Shown here piece after piece: positions 48,561-56,661 of a stretch of 64,000 bases of DNA (its first letter is position 1; each line of letters starts with the position of its first letter). The notes under the pieces are model-generated. The model had not been told where the DNA came from, made no database searches, and saw nothing but the letters and a program-made list of their open reading frames with translations. Location of the stretch: assembly GCA_036984305.1 (NCBI GenBank), contig BQWY01000001.1:3865501-3929500 (forward strand), written 5' to 3'. This DNA comes from Nitrospira sp. Lineage in GTDB: Bacteria; Nitrospirota; Nitrospiria; Nitrospirales; Nitrospiraceae. The translations under genes were made by a program, and so were the position numbers.

Positions 48561-49006
48561 TCACTTGTGGTTCGACAGATGCGATTGAACCCAGCGCACA
48601 ATCGACTCCATGGATTGCGCGCCGGCCTGTCGCGCAATCTCCCGTCCGCCGCGGAAGAGAATCAGCGATGGGATACTGAAGATGTCGAACCGAGCGGCCA
48701 GGGCCTGCTGTTCTTCCGTATTGACCCTGGCCAGTCGGACATGCGGTTCGAGCGCGTGGGCCGCTTGTTCGTAGGCTGGCGCCATCATGCGGCATGGACC
48801 GCACCAGGGGGCCAGAAATCCACCACCAAGGGTACGTCGCTCCGTTCGGAATGCAGGCCGAAATCGGACGCCGTGAGCGCGATGGGGTGCCCCGTGAACA
48901 GAGACTCGCGGCACTGTCCGCATTTCGGATGATGTGTCAGCCGCGCCGCCGGGACACGGTTCAAACTGCGGCAGTGCGGACACGCGAGGTGAATGGACTG
49001 GCTCAT
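48561..49006 (-). pseudogene. trxC: Thioredoxin 2 (TrxC-type) interrupted by a one-base frameshift
   Basis: The first part (MSQSIHLACPHCRSLNRVPA, then CGQC) is the N-terminal zinc ribbon of TrxC and reads to VPLVVDFW; the active site PWCGPCRMMAPAYEQAAHAL and the rest of the fold continue in a different frame. Restoring one base between 48811 and 48812, next to a run of five Gs on the plus strand, yields TGG-GCC-CCC and joins VVDFW to APWCGPC as one 148-residue protein. The segment length (446) is one short of a multiple of three. This is either a real inactivation or a homopolymer sequencing error; everything else looks intact. Confidence 0.85.
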
Positions 49007-49172
49007 GGTATCGTTGCGCTCGCGGCACCTTCGTCCGCGCAGCGAACGAGAAGCCGGAGGCGCCTACGCATCGACTTATGCCACGTGCTGCCGTTCCGCA
49101 TCAACTCGCTCCTGGAAGGGCCGGATCGCCTCACTCCCTGGGTTCGGCTCAAACACGTGGGGCTCGCGCTTC

Positions 49173-49520
49173 TCAGGCACCCGTGCGCTCCTGTTTCCGA
49201 GCACAATCGATGCAGTGTTCAGCCCAAGGTAAGACGTCGAGCCGCGACTGTCGGATCTCTCCGCCGCACCTCGCGCACACCCCATATCCTCCGGTTTCGA
49301 GACGGATCAGCGCTCGATCAATGGACTCGATCTCGGCCTTGAGACGCGTATCCATGCGGTCCAACAGACGGATGAGATTCTCCTCCTGTCCCTGTTCGGC
49401 CGATTCACTCTGTGGCTCCTGCTCCAGTTGCAACACATCGTCTTCGGTTCGAGCGGCATCGGCAAAGAGTTCCCGCCGACGATCCAAGAGCTTGGCTCTC
49501 AAATGTTCCATGGGTATCAT
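49173..49520 (-). CDS. DksA/TraR-family zinc-finger protein
   Basis: A 115-residue protein: an N-terminal coiled coil (LRAKLLDRRRELFADAARTEDDVLQLEQEPQSESAEQG) and a C-terminal four-Cys zinc finger (GYGVCARCGGEI ... HCIDCARKQE). It is likely to act on RNA polymerase through the secondary channel, like DksA/TraR. Length is intermediate between the two. It is the first gene of the minus-strand group that contains trxC and the cytochromes. Confidence 0.87.
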   Translation of the reverse strand: MIPMEHLRAKLLDRRRELFADAARTEDDVLQLEQEPQSESAEQGQEENLIRLLDRMDTRLKAEIESIDRALIRLETGGYGVCARCGGEIRQSRLDVLPWAEHCIDCARKQERTGA

Positions 49521-50003
49521 GCGTCACTCCTACTCAAATTTCCTTTTCTTTACCCTACCCTTCCCATCGAGCAGAGAGTATGCCAACGCCGGGCATACCC
49601 AGTGGGAAAAATGTCGAGATTTGTTCAGGGCTTTCCGACGGATGGCTGACCTAGGACCCGTCGGAGGCAAATCCACTGGGGCATTCGGAGCCTTCGGTCC
49701 TTACTAAACTGCTGCAAAATGCACCAGTACCAGGCCTATCTCCTCTTTCTATCATAGCCGTTAGACTGAACACCGACGCCGCTCGGATTTGTAGGTGATG
49801 AAGGCTTCCCCCGTTGCATGCTGTGCCCGGGGCTCCCGCAAGGCGGTCGTCGGTCAAGGGAAAATCCAGCCTGTGAGAGCGAGGGGCAGACCTGGCTTCC
49901 ATGTTGCCGAGACTCTAGGTCTTCGGGCATCAATGCATTCCGCATGTCAGGCAGGCACAACGATTGCTTTTTCGTCATCGACGTGAGGTATAGTAAGGAC
50001 ATC
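49521..50003. other. Intergenic region without a supportable gene
   Basis: 483 bases between the divergent DksA-like gene and the metal-efflux operon. The reading frames here have no recognisable domains. The first 130 bases are relatively AT-rich and pyrimidine-rich and probably hold the dksA-like promoter; TATAGT (about 49989-49994) lies immediately before the next ORF. No repeat or RNA was recognised. Confidence 0.45.
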
Positions 50004-50378
50004 ATGGCACCGGCCACATCCCGATCGAGGTGGAGTTCAAGATCCCTTTCGATTACCTTGTGCGCCCTCTATATGCTCTGTTTCATCGGGCGACTCATGT
50101 GCGGGGTCCCGGATGTGCCGATGGCCGACGGCTATTCCTTATCCGAAGGAACGATGTTCTGTGCCATGGACGGGACAGGCCTGTGCCCCCCGTCACTTCC
50201 CTCCTCCGCTGAGCGAGAAGTGAACGCCGAACCAGATCGACCACTATTGGATGGCACCATATCTCTCGCCCTTGCCATTCCAACGTCCTTGCTGATGGCT
50301 CCCTCGCCGTGGTCCCGGAGCAACGTCCTCTCGATTGTCCCCATCTCCATCGCCTCCTCGCCGGTCCTCCGGATCTGA
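50004..50378 (+). CDS. Putative small exported protein preceding the Cus-type efflux operon
   Basis: A 124-residue open frame starting MAPATSRSRWSSRSLSITLC with AAGGA six bases upstream. A hydrophobic segment (SITLCALYMLCFIGRLM) is followed by a Cys/Met-bearing part (GTMFCAMDGTGLCPPSLPSS), then a second hydrophobic stretch (TISLALAIPTSLLMA). I recall similar unnamed small proteins with a C-x-M-x-G-x-x-x-CPP pattern at the head of copper/silver RND operons, but cannot verify it. If real it may be a periplasmic metal-binding accessory. Confidence 0.45.
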   Translation: MAPATSRSRWSSRSLSITLCALYMLCFIGRLMCGVPDVPMADGYSLSEGTMFCAMDGTGLCPPSLPSSAEREVNAEPDRPLLDGTISLALAIPTSLLMAPSPWSRSNVLSIVPISIASSPVLRI

Positions 50379-50470
50379 TTCTACTCGTCCCCATATTTCG
50401 CTCAAGGCTCGCTTCGAGCTCATGAGTCTTTCCGAGTTTTGTCGTCCACTCGCTTCCCGGAGGTGCGGCC

Positions 50471-51862
50471 GTGCTACAACATCTTGCTTGTCATCTACGC
50501 CGCCTCAGAACGATGCCGTTGTGCGTTCTCGCCGTTCTCCTTCCAACTGCCGTGCACGCGGTCACGGACGGTGTCTCTTCAACCCTTAAGGAAGGTATCC
50601 CCCACCACTCACTTGACACGCGAATTGACCTTCACAGTCTCGTGAACGACCTCGAGCAGGCCAATCCGGAGATCAAGGCAGCCCGCCAGCGCTGGGAAGC
50701 GTCGAGAGCGGTGGTCCCTCAAGTCCAGACTTTACCGGACCCGACGGTGCGATTCGGGTATCAGCGGATGCCCATGGTCGATCCGCTCCAGGGGCCGATG
50801 TATGGGATCGGACAGGAAATTCCGTTCCCTGGGAAGTTACGGCTCCGAGGCGAGGTGGCCCAACGAGAGGCAGACCGGATCGAGCAGGAATATCACGCAG
50901 TCCGCCTTCGCGTGATTGCGCGTTTGAAGGAGTTATACTTCGATCTGCATTTCATCCACAAGGCCATCGAGGTGGTGGAGACCAACAAAATATTGTTGAT
51001 GCAGTTCGAAAAGACGGCCAAGTCCCGGTACGCGGTCGGCCAGGCCGCGCAGCAGGACGTCTTCCGCGCTCAAGTCGAGATTTCACGCGTACTCGACCGG
51101 CTGGCAGTGCTGGAGCAGCAAAAGGAAAGCCTCCATGCCGCGCTCAACCGCCTGCTGAACCGGCCTCCCGCCGGCCCATTCGGCACGCCGGAGGAGATTC
51201 ACGTCACGATGCTGACGCTGCCGTTACCGGAGCTGAGCCGGCGTGCGGACGCGTTCTCGCCCATCCTCCAGGCCTCCGCGAAAGGCGTGGAGCGCGGCGA
51301 GCAAGGGGTGGCACTGGCTCGCAGGGAATACTATCCCGACTTTGACCTGGGCGTTTTGGGCCTTCGGAACGATCGCATCAACGATAACGGGTACCAGGTG
51401 ATGTTGGGAATCCGCATTCCGCTGTACTACACGACGAAACAACGGCAGGGCGTACGACAGGCGTTGGCAGACCTGACAGGCGCACGCGAGCGTCTTATCA
51501 ACACGCGACAGGACGTTCTCTTTCGAGTCAAGGACGATTTCGTCCAAGCACAGCGGGCGGAACGGCTCGTGACGATTTTGCGCGATGCGATCATCCCGCA
51601 AGCGACGAAGTCGTTGCAGGCGTCTCAAGCGGGGTATGGAGTCGGCAAGGTCGATTTTCTGACGCTCCTCAACAGCCTGCTCACTCTTCAGGAAAATGAG
51701 CTTGAATTGCACGGCGAAATGGCTGCGCACGAAAAAGCCCTCGCTCGCCTCGAAGAGGTCACCGGAGGCCCGCTCACGGGCGCCGCCACGGTGCCCGGGG
51801 CCGAACGATGGCGCTCCATGGAGGACACAGAACGTCCCGCCGAAGAGGTGGGGCGCCCATGA
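50471..51862 (+). CDS. TolC-family outer-membrane factor (CusC-like)
   Basis: A 463-residue protein starting at GTG 50471 after GGAGGTG. A signal peptide (LRTMPLCVLAVLLPTAVHA) is followed by two long alpha-helical coiled-coil repeats: LVNDLEQANPEIKAARQRWEASRA, ADRIEQEYHAVRLRVIARLKELYFDL, and VALARREYYPDFDLGVLGLRND leading into the second half. It forms the outer-membrane exit duct for the RND pump encoded by the next two genes. The stop overlaps the adaptor start (ATGA). Confidence 0.88.
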   Translation: MLQHLACHLRRLRTMPLCVLAVLLPTAVHAVTDGVSSTLKEGIPHHSLDTRIDLHSLVNDLEQANPEIKAARQRWEASRAVVPQVQTLPDPTVRFGYQRMPMVDPLQGPMYGIGQEIPFPGKLRLRGEVAQREADRIEQEYHAVRLRVIARLKELYFDLHFIHKAIEVVETNKILLMQFEKTAKSRYAVGQAAQQDVFRAQVEISRVLDRLAVLEQQKESLHAALNRLLNRPPAGPFGTPEEIHVTMLTLPLPELSRRADAFSPILQASAKGVERGEQGVALARREYYPDFDLGVLGLRNDRINDNGYQVMLGIRIPLYYTTKQRQGVRQALADLTGARERLINTRQDVLFRVKDDFVQAQRAERLVTILRDAIIPQATKSLQASQAGYGVGKVDFLTLLNSLLTLQENELELHGEMAAHEKALARLEEVTGGPLTGAATVPGAERWRSMEDTERPAEEVGRP

Positions 51863-53088
51863 ACCGTCGATTCCTGCTCCTCGCCCTCGCGGCGCTATTG
51901 ATCGCCGTCTCGATCGCGAGCTTCTGGTTGCTCGCGCGACAACCGGCGCCGGCCGAGCCGATTCAGGAACCAGGGACGGCCGCCACGTCGGAGTCGCACA
52001 TGAACGAAGCAATGCCGGCATCCGGTCTGGACTCACCGCCATCAATGGCCGAGACCGGCATGACGGCCAATACGATGATGATCGCCCCTGAGCGACTGCA
52101 GACGATCGGTGTCAAATTTCAGAAGGCCGCCCGGCGTCCGCTCGACAAGGTAATCCGTACGGTCGGCCGCGTGGACATCGACGAACGGATGGTGGGGCGA
52201 GTCAATCTCAAATTCGAGGGATGGATCGAGCAATTGCTCGTCAGCGCCGTCGGCGATCACGTCGAGAAGGGGCAGCGCCTGTTCACGATTTATAGTCCGG
52301 ATCTTGTCGCGACCCAGGAAGAATATTTGCTCGCGCTGCAAAGCTATCGGGAACTGGGCAAGAGCGAATTCCCGGAGGTGGCGCGTGGCGCGAAGGAACT
52401 GCTGGAGGCCACCCGTCGTCGCCTCGAACTCTGGGATATTAGGGAGAATCACATCAAGGACTTGGAGCGAACCGGCAAGGTGCTACGGACACTCCCGATC
52501 CATTCGCCTTCCACCGGAACCGTCATCCGCATGCAAGCACGCGCCGGGACTTATGTCACGCCGGGGACCGAGCTGTATTACATCGCCGACCTGTCGAAGA
52601 TTTGGATCTTCGCCGATATCTACGAATACGAGCTGCCGTTCATTGAAGTCGGACAAGGGGCGTCCGTGAGTCTCTCTTATGATCCGGGCGTCACCCTTCA
52701 TGCTCATGTGGAATTCATCTACCCGACCTTGGATGCCAAGACACGGACAGCAAAGGTGCGGTTTGCGCTGGACAATCCAGGGGAGAAGCTCAAGCCCGAC
52801 ATGTACGCTAATGTGGAGTTAAAAGTCCCGCTCGGCACGCGCTTGGCCGTTCCTCGCGACGCCGTCATCGAATCGGGAGAGCGGCAACTGATTTTTATTC
52901 ACCACGGAGGCGGTAAACTCGAATGGCGGACGGTCACACTGGGTGTCCGAGCAGGGAATTGGGTGGAGGTCGTCGAAGGCCTTCAGGCAGGCGACCACGT
53001 CGTCACGGCGGCGAATTTCCTGATCGATTCCGAGAGCCAGTTGAAGGCCGCGGTACGGGGCATGGCAGGGATGCCGGGCATGCAATAG
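51859..53088 (+). CDS. Periplasmic adaptor subunit of a heavy-metal RND efflux pump (CusB-like)
   Basis: A 409-residue membrane-fusion protein. An N-terminal anchor (FLLLALAALLIAVSIASFWLLA) is followed by a Met-rich segment (MNEAMPASG...MAETGMTANTMM) that may bind Cu(I)/Ag(I), a biotinyl-lipoyl-like hairpin domain (VNLKFEGWIEQLLVSAVGDHVEKGQRLFTIYSPDLV), then beta-barrel and membrane-proximal domains (LRTLPIHSPSTGTVIRM, VGQGASVSLSYDPG, LAVPRDAVIESGERQLIFI). It links the inner-membrane pump to the TolC-type channel. It ends with MAGMPGMQ. The next gene is separated by a heptamer repeat element. Confidence 0.9.
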   Translation: MNRRFLLLALAALLIAVSIASFWLLARQPAPAEPIQEPGTAATSESHMNEAMPASGLDSPPSMAETGMTANTMMIAPERLQTIGVKFQKAARRPLDKVIRTVGRVDIDERMVGRVNLKFEGWIEQLLVSAVGDHVEKGQRLFTIYSPDLVATQEEYLLALQSYRELGKSEFPEVARGAKELLEATRRRLELWDIRENHIKDLERTGKVLRTLPIHSPSTGTVIRMQARAGTYVTPGTELYYIADLSKIWIFADIYEYELPFIEVGQGASVSLSYDPGVTLHAHVEFIYPTLDAKTRTAKVRFALDNPGEKLKPDMYANVELKVPLGTRLAVPRDAVIESGERQLIFIHHGGGKLEWRTVTLGVRAGNWVEVVEGLQAGDHVVTAANFLIDSESQLKAAVRGMAGMPGMQ

Positions 53089-53162
53089 GACTGAGCATAC
53101 AGAATTGAGGGCCGAGGAACATGCCCCACTCTCAGCACTCAGGACTCAGCACTCATCACTGA
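53089..53162. repeat. Heptamer-phased inverted repeat element 3
   Basis: Left arm at 53089-53116: GACTGAG, CATACAG, AATTGAG, GGCCGAG. Right arm at 53128-53162: ACTCTCA, GCACTCA, GGACTCA, GCACTCA, TCACTGA. All units are seven bases and contiguous; the left arm is TGAG-based, the right CTCA-based, so the two can pair as an imperfect hairpin with a loop near 53117-53127. The element begins at the stop codon region of the adaptor gene and ends three bases before the ATG of the RND pump, leaving no room for a Shine-Dalgarno sequence. Confidence 0.65.
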
Positions 53163-53165
53163 CCT

Positions 53166-56100
53166 ATGGTTGAACGGATTATCGAATTCAGCGCCAGGAA
53201 CCGAGTCATGGTGTTCCTGTTCGTCTTCGGCCTGGCCGCCGCGGGTCTCTGGGCAATGCAACACACGCCGGTCGACGCACTGCCCGACCTCTCCGACACG
53301 CAGGTCATCGTCTACACCAAGTGGCCCGGCCGGTCACCGGATCTCGTCGAGGACCAGATCACCTATCCCATCGTGACGGCGCTCCTTTCCGCTCCCAATG
53401 TGACTGTCGTTCGTGGAATTTCTGATTTTGGGTACTCGTATGTCTACGTCCTCTTCAAGGACGGAACGGACATCTACTGGGGCAGGTCGCGCGTACTCGA
53501 ATATCTGAATCAGCTCGCAGGGCGTTTGCCGGAAGGGGTCTCGCCGCAACTGGGACCCGATGCCACCGCGGTGGGCTGGGTGTTTGAATATGCCCTCATC
53601 GACGAAACCGGCCAGCATACCCTGGCCGACTTGCGCTCGTTTCAGGACTGGTATCTCCGTTACTGGCTGCTGAGTGTCGAAGGGGTGGCCGAGGTCGCGA
53701 GCGTTGGCGGGTTCGTGCGGCAGTACCAGGTCAATCTGGACCCGACAAAGGTACTGGCCTATCGCCTCAACATCCAGGACATCGTGGAAAAGATTCGGTT
53801 AAGCAACAACGACGTGGGCGGACGCGTGGTCGAGTTCTCCGGTATCGAATACATGATACGCGGGCGCGGTTACATTCGACATGTCGAGGACATCGAGCAC
53901 ATCGCCGTGGGTGTCAACGACAACGGCACGCCCATTCTCCTGCGCGACGTGGCGACGGTGCGACTTGGACCCGATATGCGGCGGGGCCTGGTCGAACTGA
54001 ACGGCGAGGGCGAAGTGGCAGGGGGAATCGTCGTCATGCGGTTCGGCGAAAATGCCATGACGGTCATAGACCGCATCAAGGCAAAACTGAAGGAGCTGGA
54101 GCCGTCCATGCCCCCGGGGGTGAAGGTCATCGCGACATATGATCGCAGCGATCTCATTGAAGAATCCATCGGCACGGCTCGAAATAATCTGATCGAAGAG
54201 CTCATGGTCGTGAGCGTCTTGCTCGTCGGATTCCTCCTCCATTTGCGCTCCGCCCTCATTCCGATCATCACGCTCCCGCTGGCCGTCCTGTTGTCGTTTA
54301 TCCCCTTCTATTTTATGGGCATCGGGATGAACATCATGTCGATCGGCGGAATCATCGTCGCCATCGGCGACATGGTGGACGCTTCCATCGTCATGGTGGA
54401 CAACGCGCATCGCCGGTTGGAGGACTGGGAACGGGGCGGTCGCGTCGGCGATCGCACCCAAGTCCTGATCGATTCGGCGAAGGAGGTCGGTCCGTCGATT
54501 TTCGCCTCGCTCCTCGTCATCGCGATCGCGTTCATGCCTGTATTCACGCTAGAGGCTCAGGAAGGACGATTGTTCAAGCCGCTCGCGTGGACGAAGAACC
54601 TCGCCATTGCGATGAGCGCCGTGGTCGCGATCACATTGATTCCGGCCTTGCTGACCCTGTTCATCCGGGGCCGCATCATTCCAGAGCGACGGCACCCGGT
54701 CAGCATGGCCCTGAAATGGGCGTACGCGCCGGTTCTGCGGCTGGCGATTCGAGCGCGGTGGCTCGTCGTGGCGGGGGCGATCGGACTGACGCTCGCCACG
54801 GTGCCTGCCTTTCTCGGTCTGGGTTCCGAATTCATGCCGCCTCTGTACGAAGGGACGATCCTCTATATGCCCACGACCCTGCCGGGTCTTTCGGTCACGG
54901 AGGCCGGCCACCTGCTGCAACTCATGGATAGGAAACTCAAGACGTTTCCGGAAGTGGAACAGATCTTCGGCAAAGCGGGACGGGCCGAGACCTCCACCGA
55001 CCCGGCACCATTCAGCATGATGGAAGTCATCATCGTCTTGAAGGACAAGGAGCACTGGCGACCGGGAATGACCTACGAACGTTTGGTCGAGGAGATGGAC
55101 GCGGGCCTGGAATTTCCCGGCGTCACCAACGCATGGACCATGCCGATCAAGGGTCGCCTGGACATGCTGACGACCGGAATCAGGACGCCGGTCGGGCTCA
55201 AGATTCTTGGGTCCGACCTGAGGGAGATCGAACGCATCGGCAAGCGCATGGAGGTGGCCTTCAAGGACGTGCCGGGGACCCGCAGTGTCTATGCGGAGCG
55301 TGTGTTCGGAGGTTACTTTCTCGACTTCGACATTAATCGAGTCGAAATCGCCCGCTATGGGCTCAACGTCATGGATGTCGGCCGGGTCATCGAATCGGCG
55401 GTGGGGGGTGAAAACATCTCGACCACGATCGAGGGGCGCGAACGATATCCGATCAACCTGCGCTACTTTCGCGAGTTGCGCGACGATCCCGACAAGCTCC
55501 GGCGCGTGCTGGTGGATACCCCGACCGGCGCTCAGGTGCCGCTGGCCCAACTCGCGACCCTCCGATTCGTCAGCGGCGCGCCGTCGATTCGGGACGAAAA
55601 TGCAATGCTGGCCGGATATGTCTTCGTCGACATGAGCGGGAGAGACGTGGGAAGCTACGTCGAGGATCTGAAACACATCGTGAGCGAGAAGATCCCGCTT
55701 CCACCGGGTTATACCATCGCCTGGTCCGGGCAGTATGAGTATATGGAGCGCGTTCAGGAACGTCTCTCGATCTTCATTCCTCTTACGCTCGTCATCATTT
55801 TCGTCTTGTACTACTTCACGTTTCGCTCGGTGGCGGAAACCCTCATGGTCATGCTCGGTGTCCCACTCTCCATGGTTGGAGGCATTTGGTCGCTCAGCCT
55901 GCTCGAGTACAATATGAGCATTGCGGTCTGGGTGGGGTTGATCGCGCTGGCCGGCGTCGGGGCCGAGACCAGCGCCGTCATGTTGGCATACCTGGATGAA
56001 GCCTGCGCCCGACGCCAACGAGCCGGGGCGCTGACCACGCTCGCCGAATTGTGCGAGACGGTCCAGCAGGGAGCCTTGGAGCGCATACGGCCAGTTACCA

Positions 56101-56309
56101 TGACGTCGCTGTCCAATATTCTTGGATTGATGCCCGTCATGCTTGCCACGGGGACAGGCGCCGACGTGATGAAGCGCATCGCCGCCCCAATGGTCGGTGG
56201 CGTGTTCACGGCCATGCTGCTCACCCTCGTAGTTATCCCCGCGGTGTATGTGATCTGGCGATGGCAGACGGATGTGAGTGGGCGCATGCGCTCACCAGGA
56301 CACGGATGA
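53166..56309 (+). CDS. Heavy-metal RND efflux transporter (CusA/CzcA family)
   Basis: A 1047-residue inner-membrane pump with 12 predicted membrane segments and two large periplasmic loops. The start is MVERIIEFSARNRVMVFLFV; HTPVDALPDLSDTQVIVYTKWPGRSPDLVEDQITYPI, GDMVDASIVMVDNAHRR in TM4 (proton relay Asp) and VGLIALAGVGAETSAVMLAYLDEA are HME-RND hallmarks. In the porter domain NAWTMPIKGRLDMLTTGIRTPVG parallels the CusA region holding metal-binding Met residues, favouring Cu(I)/Ag(I) over Zn/Co. It uses proton motive force and works with the two preceding genes. Confidence 0.92.
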   Translation: MVERIIEFSARNRVMVFLFVFGLAAAGLWAMQHTPVDALPDLSDTQVIVYTKWPGRSPDLVEDQITYPIVTALLSAPNVTVVRGISDFGYSYVYVLFKDGTDIYWGRSRVLEYLNQLAGRLPEGVSPQLGPDATAVGWVFEYALIDETGQHTLADLRSFQDWYLRYWLLSVEGVAEVASVGGFVRQYQVNLDPTKVLAYRLNIQDIVEKIRLSNNDVGGRVVEFSGIEYMIRGRGYIRHVEDIEHIAVGVNDNGTPILLRDVATVRLGPDMRRGLVELNGEGEVAGGIVVMRFGENAMTVIDRIKAKLKELEPSMPPGVKVIATYDRSDLIEESIGTARNNLIEELMVVSVLLVGFLLHLRSALIPIITLPLAVLLSFIPFYFMGIGMNIMSIGGIIVAIGDMVDASIVMVDNAHRRLEDWERGGRVGDRTQVLIDSAKEVGPSIFASLLVIAIAFMPVFTLEAQEGRLFKPLAWTKNLAIAMSAVVAITLIPALLTLFIRGRIIPERRHPVSMALKWAYAPVLRLAIRARWLVVAGAIGLTLATVPAFLGLGSEFMPPLYEGTILYMPTTLPGLSVTEAGHLLQLMDRKLKTFPEVEQIFGKAGRAETSTDPAPFSMMEVIIVLKDKEHWRPGMTYERLVEEMDAGLEFPGVTNAWTMPIKGRLDMLTTGIRTPVGLKILGSDLREIERIGKRMEVAFKDVPGTRSVYAERVFGGYFLDFDINRVEIARYGLNVMDVGRVIESAVGGENISTTIEGRERYPINLRYFRELRDDPDKLRRVLVDTPTGAQVPLAQLATLRFVSGAPSIRDENAMLAGYVFVDMSGRDVGSYVEDLKHIVSEKIPLPPGYTIAWSGQYEYMERVQERLSIFIPLTLVIIFVLYYFTFRSVAETLMVMLGVPLSMVGGIWSLSLLEYNMSIAVWVGLIALAGVGAETSAVMLAYLDEACARRQRAGALTTLAELCETVQQGALERIRPVTMTSLSNILGLMPVMLATGTGADVMKRIAAPMVGGVFTAMLLTLVVIPAVYVIWRWQTDVSGRMRSPGHG

Positions 56310-56352
56310 CGAGTCAAGCCGGTGACATGGCTTCAGGAGAAAGGAGCTACCC

Positions 56353-56535
56353 ATGGCAACTGATCCGGTTTGTAAGATGGTCGTCGATGAGAGCACCGCA
56401 ACACTCACCAGTGAGTATAAGGGGACGCAGTACTATTTTTGCTCGTCGGGATGTAAGGAGAGCTTCGACAAAGATCCGGAAGCGTATCTGACCGACACGG
56501 ATGTCTTGGGTCGGAAGCGAAAGGTACCGCAATGA
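56353..56535 (+). CDS. YHS-domain metal-binding protein
   Basis: A 60-residue protein that is essentially one YHS domain: MATDPVCKMVVDESTATLTS, YKGTQYYFCSSGCKESFDKDPEAYL. The CxM and C-x3-C cysteines are the expected metal ligands. AGGAGAAAGGAG precedes the ATG. It ends the Cus-type operon (43 bases after the pump) and resembles the two YHS modules of the CopA-type ATPase encoded convergently. Confidence 0.9.
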   Translation: MATDPVCKMVVDESTATLTSEYKGTQYYFCSSGCKESFDKDPEAYLTDTDVLGRKRKVPQ

Positions 56536-56574
56536 TTCCTATCGCTCATGGGTCGAGGGCTTGCCATCGACACA

Positions 56575-56625
56575 GCGCCGGGGCTCACACAGCCCAGTGT
56601 GACTCCATGTTATGCCCCCCGGCGC
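56575..56625. terminator. Nested stem-loop between convergent YHS and copA genes
   Basis: GCGCCGGGG (56575-56583) pairs perfectly with CCCCGGCGC (56617-56625). Inside the loop TCACAC (56585-56590) pairs with GTGTGA (56597-56602), and GGGCT/AGCCC (56581-56585 and 56591-56595) is an alternative inner hairpin. No T-run follows directly, so it is not a classical intrinsic terminator. Its position between convergent genes suggests a bidirectional terminator or RNA-stabilising structure. Confidence 0.55.
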
Positions 56626-56661
56626 ACGCGTGGTTCAAATTCTAGAATTTCTTTCCCAACG

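Noticed and set aside
54549-56018. 489-codon minus-strand open frame opposite the RND pump gene
   Set aside because: The translation is rich in His, Arg and Asp with no recognisable fold; the plus strand encodes a complete CusA-type protein.
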